From NCBI RefSeq assembly GCF_900113675.1, contig NZ_FOQE01000002.1:100357-164356 (forward strand): a DNA stretch of 64,000 bases, given 5' to 3'. This document shows positions 51,127-60,817 of the stretch, one piece after another (positions within the stretch are counted from its first letter, which is position 1; the number at the start of each line of letters is the position of its first letter). The notes under the pieces were generated by a model. It did no database searches. It was not told where the DNA came from and worked only from the letters and a program-made list of their open reading frames with translations. The stretch comes from Pisciglobus halotolerans. GTDB lineage: Bacteria > Bacillota > Bacilli > Lactobacillales > Carnobacteriaceae. The position numbers were made by a program, and so were the translations under genes.

Positions 51127-52088
51127 TTTTTCACAACCTTATGTTCATGCAAATAGTTTTCTAATTCTGCTGGTGTTGGGTAACCGTCACTGTCGCCAGG
51201 TGATTGAACGGCTAAAGCCCCAACTGCATTTGCTCTCGTCACAGCTTCTTCCAAGGACTGACCTTCCATCAAAGCTGTGATCAAACCTGCTGCAAAACCA
51301 TCTCCAGCCCCGACTGTATCCACCACTTCCGGTACACTGAATCCTGGAACCGTGAAACTTGTACCGTCTTTTTGTTTCACATAGGCGCCTTCTTCCCCTA
51401 ACTTAACGATCACGGTTTTGGTCGTTTCGCCATTTTGTAAATAAAAATCAGCAATCTTTTCTGGATTGCGGCTACCCATTAAAATCTCACCTTCATTGAT
51501 TCCCGGTAAAATGATTTCAGCGTGAGAAGCCAATTCATTGATCGTCTCTACCATTACTTCTTGGCTTTCCCATAGTTGAGGACGCAAGTTAGGGTCAAAC
51601 GTGGTGCGAATGTTGTGCTCTTTCAACAATTGTACCAAATAACGGAAACTTGCTAAAGCTTCTTTAGAAATCGCAGGGAAAATACCTGATAAATGAGCAA
51701 ATTTGACATCAGAAAAATCAATCTGGTCTAATATTGCTTGGTTAAAATGAGCCGCAGCTGAACCTTTGCGGAAATAAAAGATATTCGGGTCGCCTGTGCT
51801 GACACGGTCTTTTAATTGAAAAGCCGTCCAGTAATCTTCCGTTTCTTCGATGTAATCCGTACCAATATTGTTTTCGTTCAACTGATCAATAATAAAGGCA
51901 CCAAAAGGATCTTTCCCTAAGCATGTGATGTATTGTGTCGTATGTCCTAGTCGTGAAACCCCAACAGCCACATTGACTTCGGCACCGGCTAAAAACTTTT
52001 GAAAATGGCGAGCATCTTTCAAGCTCTTATCTACTTCTTCTGATCCAAATAAAGCAATCGGTTCTCCAACGGTTAAAAATGCACTCAT
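51123..52088 (-). CDS. PfkB-family sugar kinase (KDG-kinase-like)
   Basis: A 321-residue PfkB kinase with the N-terminal GAEVNVAVGVSRLG and C-terminal DTVGAGDGFAAGLI containing the catalytic Asp. The YFRKGSAAAHF segment is typical of 2-keto-3-deoxygluconate kinases. It overlaps the HxlA-like gene by 4 bp. It should phosphorylate the imported or isomerised sugar before the HxlA/HxlB steps. Confidence 0.87.
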   Translation of the reverse strand: MSAFLTVGEPIALFGSEEVDKSLKDARHFQKFLAGAEVNVAVGVSRLGHTTQYITCLGKDPFGAFIIDQLNENNIGTDYIEETEDYWTAFQLKDRVSTGDPNIFYFRKGSAAAHFNQAILDQIDFSDVKFAHLSGIFPAISKEALASFRYLVQLLKEHNIRTTFDPNLRPQLWESQEVMVETINELASHAEIILPGINEGEILMGSRNPEKIADFYLQNGETTKTVIVKLGEEGAYVKQKDGTSFTVPGFSVPEVVDTVGAGDGFAAGLITALMEGQSLEEAVTRANAVGALAVQSPGDSDGYPTPAELENYLHEHKVVKK

Positions 52089-52111
52089 GATTCATTCCTC
52101 CAATGTAGTTT

Positions 52112-53383
52112 TTATAATAAAATATAAGCGGCAATCAGATTGATCACAGTCGCGCCCCATGCCCATGGCAACCCTGTGAGTAAAAAGGTCTTTGTATCGA
52201 CTTTAGCGTATTGAACAGACCATAAATTCCAAGATTGAGTGATACAAGAGGAGATCCCCATCATTGACGGTACGACGAGTAAGCCGTATAAGAAATATTG
52301 GTCAAACATTCCTGTTCCAACAAAGATCGCTGCAGTAGCTGCTCCTGCACCATACAGCATCAACGGTCCGCGGAAATAGGATAAAGGCGCCAGGATCGCT
52401 ATGATGATCACTAAGAGCAATTTGTTATTCGGAATCACTTGTTGGAAAATAGGCGTGAATCCAGACATCGCATGAATCGCAGCGGATTGGAACATCGTCA
52501 ATACAAATAACATGATCAAAAGTCCCGCAATGTCACTGATCGCATGTTTAGCGGTTTCATTCATCATCGTCACAAGTCGTGCGTAGCTCTTCATATTTCC
52601 TGTAGCTGCAAACGCAATGATGATCGATAGCAGCAAGGCAGGAACAGCATCCCACTTTGCGAAAATGCTTAACGCTACCGGCAAGACTGGCAAAACGTAT
52701 GTCCACATCGGTACATCAGCAATTTCTTCTGACTCTTCGCTTTCAACGATCTCTGGTTTCCCATGACGGATCTTTTTGGCGTTAAACAAAATGAATAGAA
52801 GGACGACGATCATTTGAACGCCCATGGCTACAAAACCAAAACGTTGGTAATGGAGACCCCATTCTACTTCAGGGAAGAACACTTGGAATTGCACGAATAA
52901 GACGTTGTTGACATACATCGCAGCACCAATCGACATCGTGAAAATGGAAACTGCGATCGGCTTTGGAACACCGATTGAAAATAGAATCGGAAATAAAATC
53001 ACACCGACTGCAATCGCTGAACCAACACCATAGGAACTGGTAAAGATCAACGCCACCACCAGGGCAATCAAAATCGTCGCTAGGACTGGGCTCTTCTTCC
53101 CGATTTTTTCGGTCCGCCGGCTGATACTGCCTGCAATGCCTGTGTCCACTAAAACACGACCAAACCAGGAACCGAAAATGATATAGGCGGCTGTCTTCCC
53201 ATAATTCAGTACTGGATCGGTAAAGATTTCTTTGACTGCTTGATCAAAAGGCACCATGCCAATGATCGTCCACAATACCGCCATGACGAAGAAGCCTACT
53301 GTTAAGTTGCCCCCTCTCATGGCATAAACGATAAACAGCAGAAACGTTATGGCTAATAAAGCGCCTACAATTATACTACTCAT
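52112..53383 (-). CDS. Ion-transporter-superfamily permease (GntP/CitM-like)
   Basis: A 423-residue polytopic protein with about 11-12 hydrophobic segments and a cytoplasmic acidic loop (EIVESEESEEIAD near residue 210). The general pattern (inner repeats, SSYGVGSAIAVGVILFPILF) suggests the IT superfamily of organic anion and sugar-acid symporters; I cannot assign a known subfamily firmly. As the only transporter of the operon it should bring in the substrate of the kinase. Confidence 0.7.
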   Translation of the reverse strand: MSSIIVGALLAITFLLFIVYAMRGGNLTVGFFVMAVLWTIIGMVPFDQAVKEIFTDPVLNYGKTAAYIIFGSWFGRVLVDTGIAGSISRRTEKIGKKSPVLATILIALVVALIFTSSYGVGSAIAVGVILFPILFSIGVPKPIAVSIFTMSIGAAMYVNNVLFVQFQVFFPEVEWGLHYQRFGFVAMGVQMIVVLLFILFNAKKIRHGKPEIVESEESEEIADVPMWTYVLPVLPVALSIFAKWDAVPALLLSIIIAFAATGNMKSYARLVTMMNETAKHAISDIAGLLIMLFVLTMFQSAAIHAMSGFTPIFQQVIPNNKLLLVIIIAILAPLSYFRGPLMLYGAGAATAAIFVGTGMFDQYFLYGLLVVPSMMGISSCITQSWNLWSVQYAKVDTKTFLLTGLPWAWGATVINLIAAYILL

Positions 53384-53397
53384 ACTTTGTCACCTCC

Positions 53398-53643
53398 CTA
53401 ATACTGATTCAATTCACTTAAAATCTTTTGATACGTCGATACTTTATGGTGTTTGTCTTCGGTAAAGAAACTGTTTTCTAATGTGTTGAAACGTTGTGCA
53501 AGATAGTACGCTGTCAAGTAAGCAGCTAAGGATTCTTTTGCGGCAACTTCCATTTCTTTAGTTGAAACATCCGGTTTTTCAATTGAATCCATAAAGTGAT
53601 AAGCAAATTTTTCCGGATCGATTTTGATTTGTTGTTCAGACAT
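53398..53643 (-). CDS. Small hypothetical protein of hexulose operon
   Basis: About 81 residues, soluble and helical, no known family. ATG 53643 is well spaced from AGAGGAGG; ATG 53646 overlaps the preceding stop by one base. It is coupled to the isomerase gene and followed 14 bp later by the permease, so it may assist transport or regulation; unknown. Confidence 0.75.
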   Translation of the reverse strand: MSEQQIKIDPEKFAYHFMDSIEKPDVSTKEMEVAAKESLAAYLTAYYLAQRFNTLENSFFTEDKHHKVSTYQKILSELNQY

Positions 53644-53645
53644 CA

Positions 53646-54386
53646 TTATTCCTCCTCTAACAAAGCTTTGGCTTCAAGAATTTCTTGCTTTTCGGTAGTA
53701 GGATATTCAATCGCGATCGGTGCATCTTTTGGTAAAAGTGTCAATATGTCTCGCCAATCGATCTCACCATGATCTAACCCAGCCGCTTGCGGCTTGTTAT
53801 CTTGGTAGGTTACATCTTTGACGTGGATGTAGCGCACATATTTTCCAAGTTGTTCAGCCGCTTCTTTTTCGTTTTCGCCGACAAAGCGCCAATTTCCAAG
53901 GTCATAAACATAACCGATATTTACCCCTGCTTCTTTAACGGCACGCATAAATGTATCGATTGCAGAAATCGTACCAGACGTTTGCGTTTGGTCGTTTTCA
54001 ATATTGATTGCGATCCCTTGCTCCGTCAAAGACTTAAGTTCAGTTACATCACCTTTGAAATGAGCAAAATCACCAATGTTCCATTTGATGTGCTTAATGT
54101 TCATTTGTTTGGCTTCTGATAAGTAGTCCCCTAACTTAGGATTGACATTCCCGTCTACGAACACTTCATCCGGCACACTGTAAAACAACTCCAGCTCATA
54201 TTCTTCCGCTAATTTTTTAATGTCCGCCCTTTCGCTTGCTAAATCTTTAAAATATTCTCTGCGCACTTCTATTTTTCTAAACCCTAAAGCAACTGCCTCT
54301 TCAATCAATTCGCTTTGAACAGCGCCTTTCTGCACTTTTTCAGCAAATACCAATAGATTCAATACGAGTTGTTTGTTCTTCATCAT
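53646..54386 (-). CDS. Sugar isomerase/epimerase, xylose-isomerase-like TIM barrel
   Basis: A ~246-residue AP_endonuc_2 (PF01261) protein. Metal-binding acidic residues sit in NIENDQTQ, VYDLGNWRF and YIHVKDVTY with DHGEIDW after them. Such proteins isomerise or epimerise keto sugars. It is the first gene of the operon, under the LacI-type double operator. ATG 54386 with AAAGGA 5 nt upstream is preferred. Confidence 0.85.
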   Translation of the reverse strand: MMKNKQLVLNLLVFAEKVQKGAVQSELIEEAVALGFRKIEVRREYFKDLASERADIKKLAEEYELELFYSVPDEVFVDGNVNPKLGDYLSEAKQMNIKHIKWNIGDFAHFKGDVTELKSLTEQGIAINIENDQTQTSGTISAIDTFMRAVKEAGVNIGYVYDLGNWRFVGENEKEAAEQLGKYVRYIHVKDVTYQDNKPQAAGLDHGEIDWRDILTLLPKDAPIAIEYPTTEKQEILEAKALLEEE

Positions 54387-54402
54387 ACCCATCCTTTCAA
54401 TT

Positions 54403-54466
54403 AGTTAACCGGTTTCCATAAACACATAGTAAACCGGTTAACTAAAATTGTCAAGCGCTTTCAAAT
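54403..54466 (-). promoter_or_regulatory. Promoter, paired LacI-type operators and cre-like site
   Basis: On the minus strand TTGACA (54449-54454), 17-bp spacer, TACTAT (54426-54431). Two AACCGGTT palindromes are centred at 54410/54411 and 54435/54436, 25 bp apart, one in the spacer and one just downstream of the start. TTTGAAAGCGCTTGACA overlapping the -35 resembles cre. The LacI gene next door is the likely operator ligand. Confidence 0.85.
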
Positions 54467-54501
54467 ATAAAAAAGAAACTTACATTTTCAAGCAAATAAA
54501 A

Positions 54502-54531
54502 AAGCTTGCGAGACCAATTCTCCAAGCTCCT
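54502..54531 (-). terminator. Terminator of the LacI gene
   Basis: GAGCTTG/CAAGCTT stem followed on the minus strand by TTTTTATTTG, so the regulator is read apart from the operon in front of it. Confidence 0.75.
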
Positions 54532-54546
54532 TCATGATTTTAAAAT

Positions 54547-55536
54547 TTATACTGAATAACGCCATTGTAATTTGGCTGGAATAATATATCTTTCGACTTC
54601 CGTTTTGTTGTTCTGAATGATATTCATGATTTGTTCAGCGGCCGTCTCGCCAATCACTCTGGTTTGCTGCTCAATACTGGTGATCCCAGGACCGACCAAA
54701 GCTGTTAATTTCCAATCATCAAAACCCGTGATGCCGATATCATCCGGTATGCTAATCTTTTCATTGATCAAAATAGTCAGCAATTCCATTAAAACGCGCC
54801 CATTTGTTGCAAAGAGAAGCGTTTTTTTAGGTTCTTTTACTAAAGATAAAATTTTTGATGCTAAGCTTTCTTCAAAAGTCGTTTCGATCAAAACCAATTC
54901 TCGGCCTGCAGCTTCTGTCAACTCTTTAACCGTTTGATAGCGCAACTCGCGCGTCACGATATCCGTTAATGGTTCACTTACCACAACGATTTTTTCGTAG
55001 CCTTTCTGCAAGACTGTTTCCATCAACTTTTGAGTGGAGGTCACATTATCTGATGCGACCAATGGCCATTTGAGCGGCTCTGTTTGCCGGTCTACCAACA
55101 GCACAGGAATACGTGCATCCTCTAAAAAGCTGTACTGAGCTGCATCGCGCGAAGACGCTTGGAGAATAATGCCTTCAACACCCTGGTCGATCAGCTTTTC
55201 TAGTAACGCTCTCTCCTGCTTAATAGAATTCGCCGCGTCGACAATAATCATCTGGTACTCAACTTGCCCCAAAACTTCTCCGATTCCTTTTAGCAACAAA
55301 GAGGAATACATATTTGAAATATCCGCTACGACGATTCCAATCAAATAACTGCGCTTAGATTTCAACGCTTGCGCCTGCCGATTCGGACGGTATTTCAACT
55401 CTTCGATCGTTTGCGCGATCCGTTCTTTCGTTTCTTTAGACATATTGCCATAATGCCCATTTAAAAAACGAGAAATCGTCGTCTTAGATACCCCAGCTTT
55501 TTCCGCCACCTGAGAAATCGTCACATTTTTCCTCAT
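54547..55536 (-). CDS. LacI-family regulator (KdgR-like)
   Basis: A 329-residue LacI regulator: HTH ISQVAEKAGVSKTTISRFLNGHYG and a ligand domain with GIVVADISNMYSSLLLKGI and GITGFDDWKL. The FLNGHYGNMS hinge entry is seen in KdgR-type regulators. It most likely represses the hexulose operon through the AACCGGTT pair. Confidence 0.9.
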   Translation of the reverse strand: MRKNVTISQVAEKAGVSKTTISRFLNGHYGNMSKETKERIAQTIEELKYRPNRQAQALKSKRSYLIGIVVADISNMYSSLLLKGIGEVLGQVEYQMIIVDAANSIKQERALLEKLIDQGVEGIILQASSRDAAQYSFLEDARIPVLLVDRQTEPLKWPLVASDNVTSTQKLMETVLQKGYEKIVVVSEPLTDIVTRELRYQTVKELTEAAGRELVLIETTFEESLASKILSLVKEPKKTLLFATNGRVLMELLTILINEKISIPDDIGITGFDDWKLTALVGPGITSIEQQTRVIGETAAEQIMNIIQNNKTEVERYIIPAKLQWRYSV

Positions 55537-56195
55537 CCGCCCACTCCCTTATCGCAACATTTCGATCTTCTAAATGAATCCTCACTTACCATTATCGCTA
55601 ATTTTAGACGTGTTAGCAACTGGAATGTGGGAGAGAATGAGTGAACAGAATTCTTTTATATTTGATTCCATTCTTTTTTAAGTACACTGACTTTATTTTT
55701 ATCTATAAGTATAATTTTTTTATAAAGGTTTATCCTCTTCTATCTAAATGATAATTTGGAAATAAATTGAACTTATACAGTAAATTTCAAAACGCCGATT
55801 GTAAAAAATGTGTTCTAACAAAAACACAAAAAAGTTTTAATTTTGTTACTTCTTAAAAAATAAAAAAACAGCTTTGCTGCGTAAACCTGAAGGATATAAA
55901 AAATCAAAATATTTAACAAAGAATGCTTTTACAAGGCTAATCCACAAATTAGACGAAAAATCTTAATGCAATATTCTAATTTGATTTTAAATACTTTCTA
56001 TCGCTCGTTCAGAGAAATAACTATATCTCTCAATAAAATAACAAAAGACGTTTTTAGTTAACAGTAAGTCAGCTTCAACCAACCAACCTTTAAAAAACAA
56101 ATATAAGGGGCAAAATGAAGCTTTTAGCTTGAAATGGTAGATAACCTTTAGTTTTGATAAAACACTCTTAAAAGTGTTTATTTTGCTTTTATTCG
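55537..56195. other. AT-rich intergenic DNA
   Basis: About 660 bases, markedly AT-rich compared with the operon to the left, with no open frame I can support. It marks the left edge of an AT-rich accessory segment that runs to the window end. Confidence 0.4.
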
Positions 56196-56400
56196 TTGCA
56201 CAAAAAAATATAAAGTGTTATAATTCTTTTATAGATAAAAAAGAACGAAAAGGATTGCCGTCCTTTTCGTTCTAGAGACATTCTTTATAAAATGACGTTC
56301 GCTATGTGTTAGCTTTATTTCAAAACCATCTACAAAATTATTATACCTTTACAAAAGTATTTAGCAACCCATTCTCATTAAAAATTGTCTCTTTTTTATC
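56196..56400 (+). ncRNA. Candidate structured leader or small RNA before the CoiA-like gene
   Basis: A near-consensus promoter (TTGCAC 56196-56201, 17-bp spacer, TATAAT 56219-56224) starts a transcript near 56231. Eleven bases later is a perfect 13-bp hairpin (56242-56254 with 56261-56273, 6-nt loop). Directly after it AGAGACA (56274-56280) can pair with TGTCTCT (56386-56392), which is followed by TTTTTATC. This makes either a ~170-nt small RNA with its own terminator or an attenuator in front of the gene at 56428. No known RNA family recognised. Confidence 0.5.
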
Positions 56401-56427
56401 TTAAAACACATGAAAAGGAGCATTTAA

Positions 56428-57330
56428 ATGCAAATTAAAGAAGTTCTATGTACAAGTAATAAGCAAGTTATGAATGTAAAAGAAGTTGCGGAACATAAAA
56501 ATCATGTTCAAATTAAACAACACTTACAGTGCAATACTCCAGGTTGTGAAGCAAAAATTTCTTTTGTCTCAGGAAGCTCAGGCAAGCATGATCACTTCAG
56601 GACAGTTAAATATAGTGATCATAGCGAAAGCTGTTACATATACCGTAGCAAAGAAGAGTTGAAAGAAAGAATCAAAATGAATGAAAAAATTGCAGTTTCT
56701 TTAGACAAAAAAGATGTTAAACGCAGAATAATGTACTTTTTCAAAAAAAGAACGGATAAAGCTGTTAATGGAAAACCATTTAAATCAAGTCCCATAAAAA
56801 GAAAAAATGGAAATACAAAAGCCATCCTAGGAAAAGCAGCTGTGCTAGGTGGAAAAGATGCTCCAACACTTGAAGAAGCCAAAGGAAGCAATAGAGTTTA
56901 TGGACCACGAATTCAGCCTTTGGAATTGAATCAGATTTCTGAAGCGGAGGAAGGTAAACTTTTTCAGCTTAGTGCGTTAATTGAAAAAGTAAGGAAAACG
57001 AAAAATGGATTTGAGTTGGATATATACATGGGTAGTACTGAGGCTATCTTAGTTATCAATGAAGCGTTCATTAAAGGCAGCAAAGATCAACAAATCCATG
57101 ATTATTTTACAAGCCTAATAAAGTTTACTGACGTTAAGGAACAATACGATTTCAAAGTAACCATCTACGCTTTTTGTATGTTCGAGACATACAATAAAAA
57201 CGAGACAATTATTTTTGCTGACAATTTCGATACGTTTTTTGTTTCTGTTAGCGGAAAATATATAAAACCTATTAAACTAGATGCTTTTCAAGCAATGTTC
57301 ATAAGAGAAACTTGGAAAAAGAATAACTAA
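56428..57330 (+). CDS. Protein of unknown function with CoiA-like zinc-binding N-terminus
   Basis: A 300-residue soluble protein. The N-terminus has C35-x4-C40, H56-F-R and H65-x3-C69, the pattern of the CoiA-like zinc domain found on competence and mobile-element proteins. Residues ~100-150 are very basic and low in order (KSSPIKRKNG); the C-terminal ~130 residues form an unrecognised alpha/beta domain. AAGGAG precedes the ATG. It has its own structured leader and double terminator, next to IS remnants, so probably accessory. A nucleic-acid role is a guess. Confidence 0.75.
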   Translation: MQIKEVLCTSNKQVMNVKEVAEHKNHVQIKQHLQCNTPGCEAKISFVSGSSGKHDHFRTVKYSDHSESCYIYRSKEELKERIKMNEKIAVSLDKKDVKRRIMYFFKKRTDKAVNGKPFKSSPIKRKNGNTKAILGKAAVLGGKDAPTLEEAKGSNRVYGPRIQPLELNQISEAEEGKLFQLSALIEKVRKTKNGFELDIYMGSTEAILVINEAFIKGSKDQQIHDYFTSLIKFTDVKEQYDFKVTIYAFCMFETYNKNETIIFADNFDTFFVSVSGKYIKPIKLDAFQAMFIRETWKKNN

Positions 57331-57420
57331 AAACTGGATCTAAAAGTAGATAGCTTTTTAAAGCGTCTACTTTATAGGGTCCAGTTTACTGCTCCCTGTA
57401 ACGAACAGGGGGCTTTTTTT
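57331..57420 (+). terminator. Double terminator after the CoiA-like gene
   Basis: A long stem (57331-57350 with 57366-57387) is followed by a GC-rich hairpin GCTCCCTGT/ACAGGGGGC and seven Ts (57414-57420). Confidence 0.9.
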
Positions 57421-58107
57421 AGATTCAGCTGTCCACGCACATTTTTGTAATAATTAGTGTAACTATCTACAACCGTTCTTAATTTTTCTATAATTTCACT
57501 AGACTCCGATAATGGTGTCGCTTTCTAAGTAGTTGATCTTGGTTTGGAATTTTGGAAAAACAGTCTTTCGTTCCGCAATATTCCGTTTGAAAGCTTGTCT
57601 TCCTCGGCGTTCTCTATGTCCATTGGGTTTCCTCTTTCCTTTTAGAGGAAGTGTTGTCGTTACGAATAGGTTTTCTTTAAACTAACAATAAATTGTTCGA
57701 ATAGAACAATCAATCGTTTTTTCACCTCGGCCGATAATCATATCTAGAGTCCAGCCTTGACTAACTTTCTCTTTAATAGAGGTTTGTTGATCTTCAGATA
57801 AAACGATTTCCCGCCGGCCACACCGTTTCTTGTTTACCCTGTATTTCTTGTAGTAATCTAAGCTTGTACGGCCTTCTTTAAAGAATGAAATGACTATCTG
57901 AATCGTTTGTCTCGAACGCTTCAGATACTGAGAAATCTTGAGAACAGAAACTTTATTTTGGTAATAAGATTCTATTAAAACTCATTCGTTCGTGATAAGA
58001 TGGGTATAGGTCATTCGTGATCACTCCTCTGTTTTCTTTGGTCGGAAATACAATCTGAGTGTACCACGAATGGCTTTTTTAGTTGTCTAATTTAATTTTA
58101 CAATTTG
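57421..58107 (-). mobile_element. IS30-family insertion sequence remnant
   Basis: On the minus strand a broken transposase starts at ATG 58014 (MTYTHL) and continues, with stops, as QYLKRSRQTIQIVISFFKEG, KKYRVNKKRCGRREIVLSED, GWTLDMIIGRG and LPLKGKRKPNGHRERRGRQA, all IS30-family patterns, to a stop at 57499-57501. There are at least two internal stops and the C-terminal DDE half is missing. The 5' end (about 58040-58107) carries AT-rich DNA like an IS30 end. It is a dead fragment. Confidence 0.85.
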
Positions 58108-58115
58108 CGTATTAT

Positions 58116-58160
58116 AAAAAATAGAGCTGTTCTCAACTTGAGATTCAGCTCTATTTTTTA
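58116..58160. terminator. Mannosidase operon terminator
   Basis: AAAATAGAGCTG pairs with CAGCTCTATTTT with a T-run; 39 bp past the GH38 gene. Confidence 0.9.
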
Positions 58161-58198
58161 CAAATGGAAATTTGAATTTAATATTTAAAAATAAAACT

Positions 58199-60817
58199 CT
58201 ATTTTAACTTAGATTTGATTGTAACATAATCATATGGTGCTATGTCTCTGCATTGTTTGACTGGTTTTTCAATAGCATCTACAACTTCAAAATTATTTAA
58301 AATATTACTTTCAATACTTATTTTCTGAGAAGTTGGATTTGCTAATCTAATAACGTATGTGTTTGGTGTACTGGATTTAAATGAGGGATAGATTGCTGAG
58401 ACGAGTAAATTTTCGGGCAACTCAAACAGTGAGTAACTTCTTTTTACTAAAATCTCATTGTTTGTTGGCCAAATTTTATTATCTAATCGGTGAACAAATT
58501 TATTTAAATTTTGTCTTTGGTATGAAATGGATTGAGCTAGTCTTTGAAATTCAATTTTGCTAATTTTTTCTTCATTAATTTTTCCATCTTCAACTAAAAT
58601 TGCAAAGCTTACTTCATACATTCCGATTTCTTGAGCCATAGGTGTAGACATCATAATATGTCCTTCATTTGTTGTATCTCCAGAAGCTCTACCAGGTCTC
58701 CATGCAATATCAGGCTTACCTAATTGTCCTGTAGTTGCAAAAAGAGTAATGTATAATTTATCTGATACTCTTTCGAATTCTTTCAATCCATCTGCAAATA
58801 CAGTCACTGTCTCTTTTGAATTCTCTACAGAAACAGATTTGTCAAAAATTTCAACATTAACAGGCTTTTCAGAATACTTTTCTGCCCAGTTTTCTTCAAT
58901 TGATTGAGGTTGTTTTTCTATAAAGCCATTTTGAATTTTTGAAATAGATTTTTCTGAGCTATCCTTTGTATTCAAAACCAAGCGCGTCCTATGTGATAAT
59001 ACTTGATTATCAATAAAAATTTTACCTTCAATTAATTGACTGTCTTTCCTTAGATTCAAGTGAACTTCATACTTCACTAATTCAGTGTCTGGCTCATTGT
59101 TTGTTCTATCGGCTAAGTCTTTAGGTAACGCTTTTTTACCACTTAAAATCAAAGTGTCAGTATCTGGAAGTTTTGCCACTTTTGCAGTTTCGAAAGTTAA
59201 TTTAATTGGAGAATCATTTAACAGAGGAGAAAAATCATACGTATCCCCATCATTAGCTTGGTTTTCTAAATAAACAAAGTTTTCATATTTATTGCCATTT
59301 TGCGTTTCAAGTATCAGTACGTTCTTTTCAAATGTAATAATATAAAACTCATTGTTTATACTGTTTTCCTCTACTATCTTTTCTTCAATTAGCGGCTCTG
59401 CATCTTCTTTAAAGGTAACAACAGAGTAGCCCATAGGCGGTAGGTCAACGTCAATCATGATGTCCAGCTCATAGTATGCTGGCTCTGTAATATAATCAAA
59501 ACCAGAGGCTACTAATTTTTGAACATTATGACGTTCTGGATAGTATTTTTCTTCCACTAATATATTCGTAGCACTACTTTCAAATTTAATATTTTTTGTT
59601 CTAGACGTTATATGAACTACTTTAGTACCTGAATACGAATATGGATCTGTATTAAACACCAAAACTTCATTATGGGCTAATTCTAATTGATCGGCAATTT
59701 TTTTAACAATTAAGTTTTCAATTCCTTCAGCGATTTCCTTAGCTTCTTTTATTCTATGATAGATATCTTTAGCGACGCTATCAGAAACACAACCACCTAT
59801 ACTATCATGAGCTTGATTTTCTAGAACTTTTTTCCATAATCTTTTCAAGAGCCCTAAACTGATATTTATTCCAATATCTTTAGCTATAACCATTAAAGGT
59901 TCTATTCTTCTTAAAAGAACTTGTTCTAAATAAAAATTATTTAATTTTAAATCCGTCCGTACAGAACCAATTGTTCTATGTGCACGAGAGTATTTAGGCA
60001 TTCTTAGTTCGCCCTTGTACTTAGGTAAATAATCTTTTTGACGAAGTTGATCAACAAAGAATTCATAATCACCGACATAATTTTCATAGTTGCTCATCTT
60101 ATTGATTTCATCTATAGTCTTATCAAAATTCATAACCATATTTTTTTGATCAATACCAGATGGAATCAAAATAGTATCATGATTGCCGTTATCAGATAAG
60201 AACTTAATAGAAGGATCCAATTTATTCGTTACAAATTCTTTGGGATTAGATAATGCATCTTCTGTAAGAAGACCGGTCATATAACCAAACGGGAAGTTAA
60301 TGCCTATAATCTCTTTTTCACCTAATCCATTCCATTTAAAATAAGGTGATTGGACTAGTTTTTCAAAATCAGTTCCTCTCCAAAAAAGAATATTATCTAT
60401 TCCTGCATGAACTAATAATGTTGGCATTTGAGCATTAAAGCCAAAGGTATCAGGCAAATAACCAAGCATAGAAGGTTTCTCATATTTATCAATTGTATCA
60501 TTAATCCCAATGATTAAATTTCTAAAAATAGATTCAGCGTCTACTAATAACGCATCTGTTTGTGTAAACCAAGGCCCAATAAATAAGCGCTTTTCTTTAT
60601 TTAATTTTTTAATTAAAGGTAGCATTTCTGGATTAAGTTCGACATATTCATCCACAATGGAAGTCTGGCCATCCAAATAAAAATTAACATTTTTATTTTT
60701 TTCTAATTCTGTTAATGCTTCAGTAAATACTTGATCACTAAGCACTTTGGCATCTTCAGTAGTAAAATACCATTCTCTATCCCAGTGAGTATGTTGTACA
60801 AGATATGCTTTTATCAT
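58199..60817 (-). CDS. GH38 alpha-mannosidase (MngB-like)
   Basis: An 872-residue GH38 enzyme. The zinc ligands are in QHTHWDREWY (His11, Asp13); the nucleophile Asp is in WFTQTDALLVDAES near residue 88 and ENQAHDSIGGCVSD gives the late ligand. It has the middle helical domain and the C-terminal beta domains. With a fructose-family PTS ahead of it, this is the mannosylglycerate (MngAB) or alpha-mannoside-6-phosphate layout. It overlaps the IIC gene by 4 bp. Cytoplasmic. Confidence 0.92.
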   Translation of the reverse strand: MIKAYLVQHTHWDREWYFTTEDAKVLSDQVFTEALTELEKNKNVNFYLDGQTSIVDEYVELNPEMLPLIKKLNKEKRLFIGPWFTQTDALLVDAESIFRNLIIGINDTIDKYEKPSMLGYLPDTFGFNAQMPTLLVHAGIDNILFWRGTDFEKLVQSPYFKWNGLGEKEIIGINFPFGYMTGLLTEDALSNPKEFVTNKLDPSIKFLSDNGNHDTILIPSGIDQKNMVMNFDKTIDEINKMSNYENYVGDYEFFVDQLRQKDYLPKYKGELRMPKYSRAHRTIGSVRTDLKLNNFYLEQVLLRRIEPLMVIAKDIGINISLGLLKRLWKKVLENQAHDSIGGCVSDSVAKDIYHRIKEAKEIAEGIENLIVKKIADQLELAHNEVLVFNTDPYSYSGTKVVHITSRTKNIKFESSATNILVEEKYYPERHNVQKLVASGFDYITEPAYYELDIMIDVDLPPMGYSVVTFKEDAEPLIEEKIVEENSINNEFYIITFEKNVLILETQNGNKYENFVYLENQANDGDTYDFSPLLNDSPIKLTFETAKVAKLPDTDTLILSGKKALPKDLADRTNNEPDTELVKYEVHLNLRKDSQLIEGKIFIDNQVLSHRTRLVLNTKDSSEKSISKIQNGFIEKQPQSIEENWAEKYSEKPVNVEIFDKSVSVENSKETVTVFADGLKEFERVSDKLYITLFATTGQLGKPDIAWRPGRASGDTTNEGHIMMSTPMAQEIGMYEVSFAILVEDGKINEEKISKIEFQRLAQSISYQRQNLNKFVHRLDNKIWPTNNEILVKRSYSLFELPENLLVSAIYPSFKSSTPNTYVIRLANPTSQKISIESNILNNFEVVDAIEKPVKQCRDIAPYDYVTIKSKLK

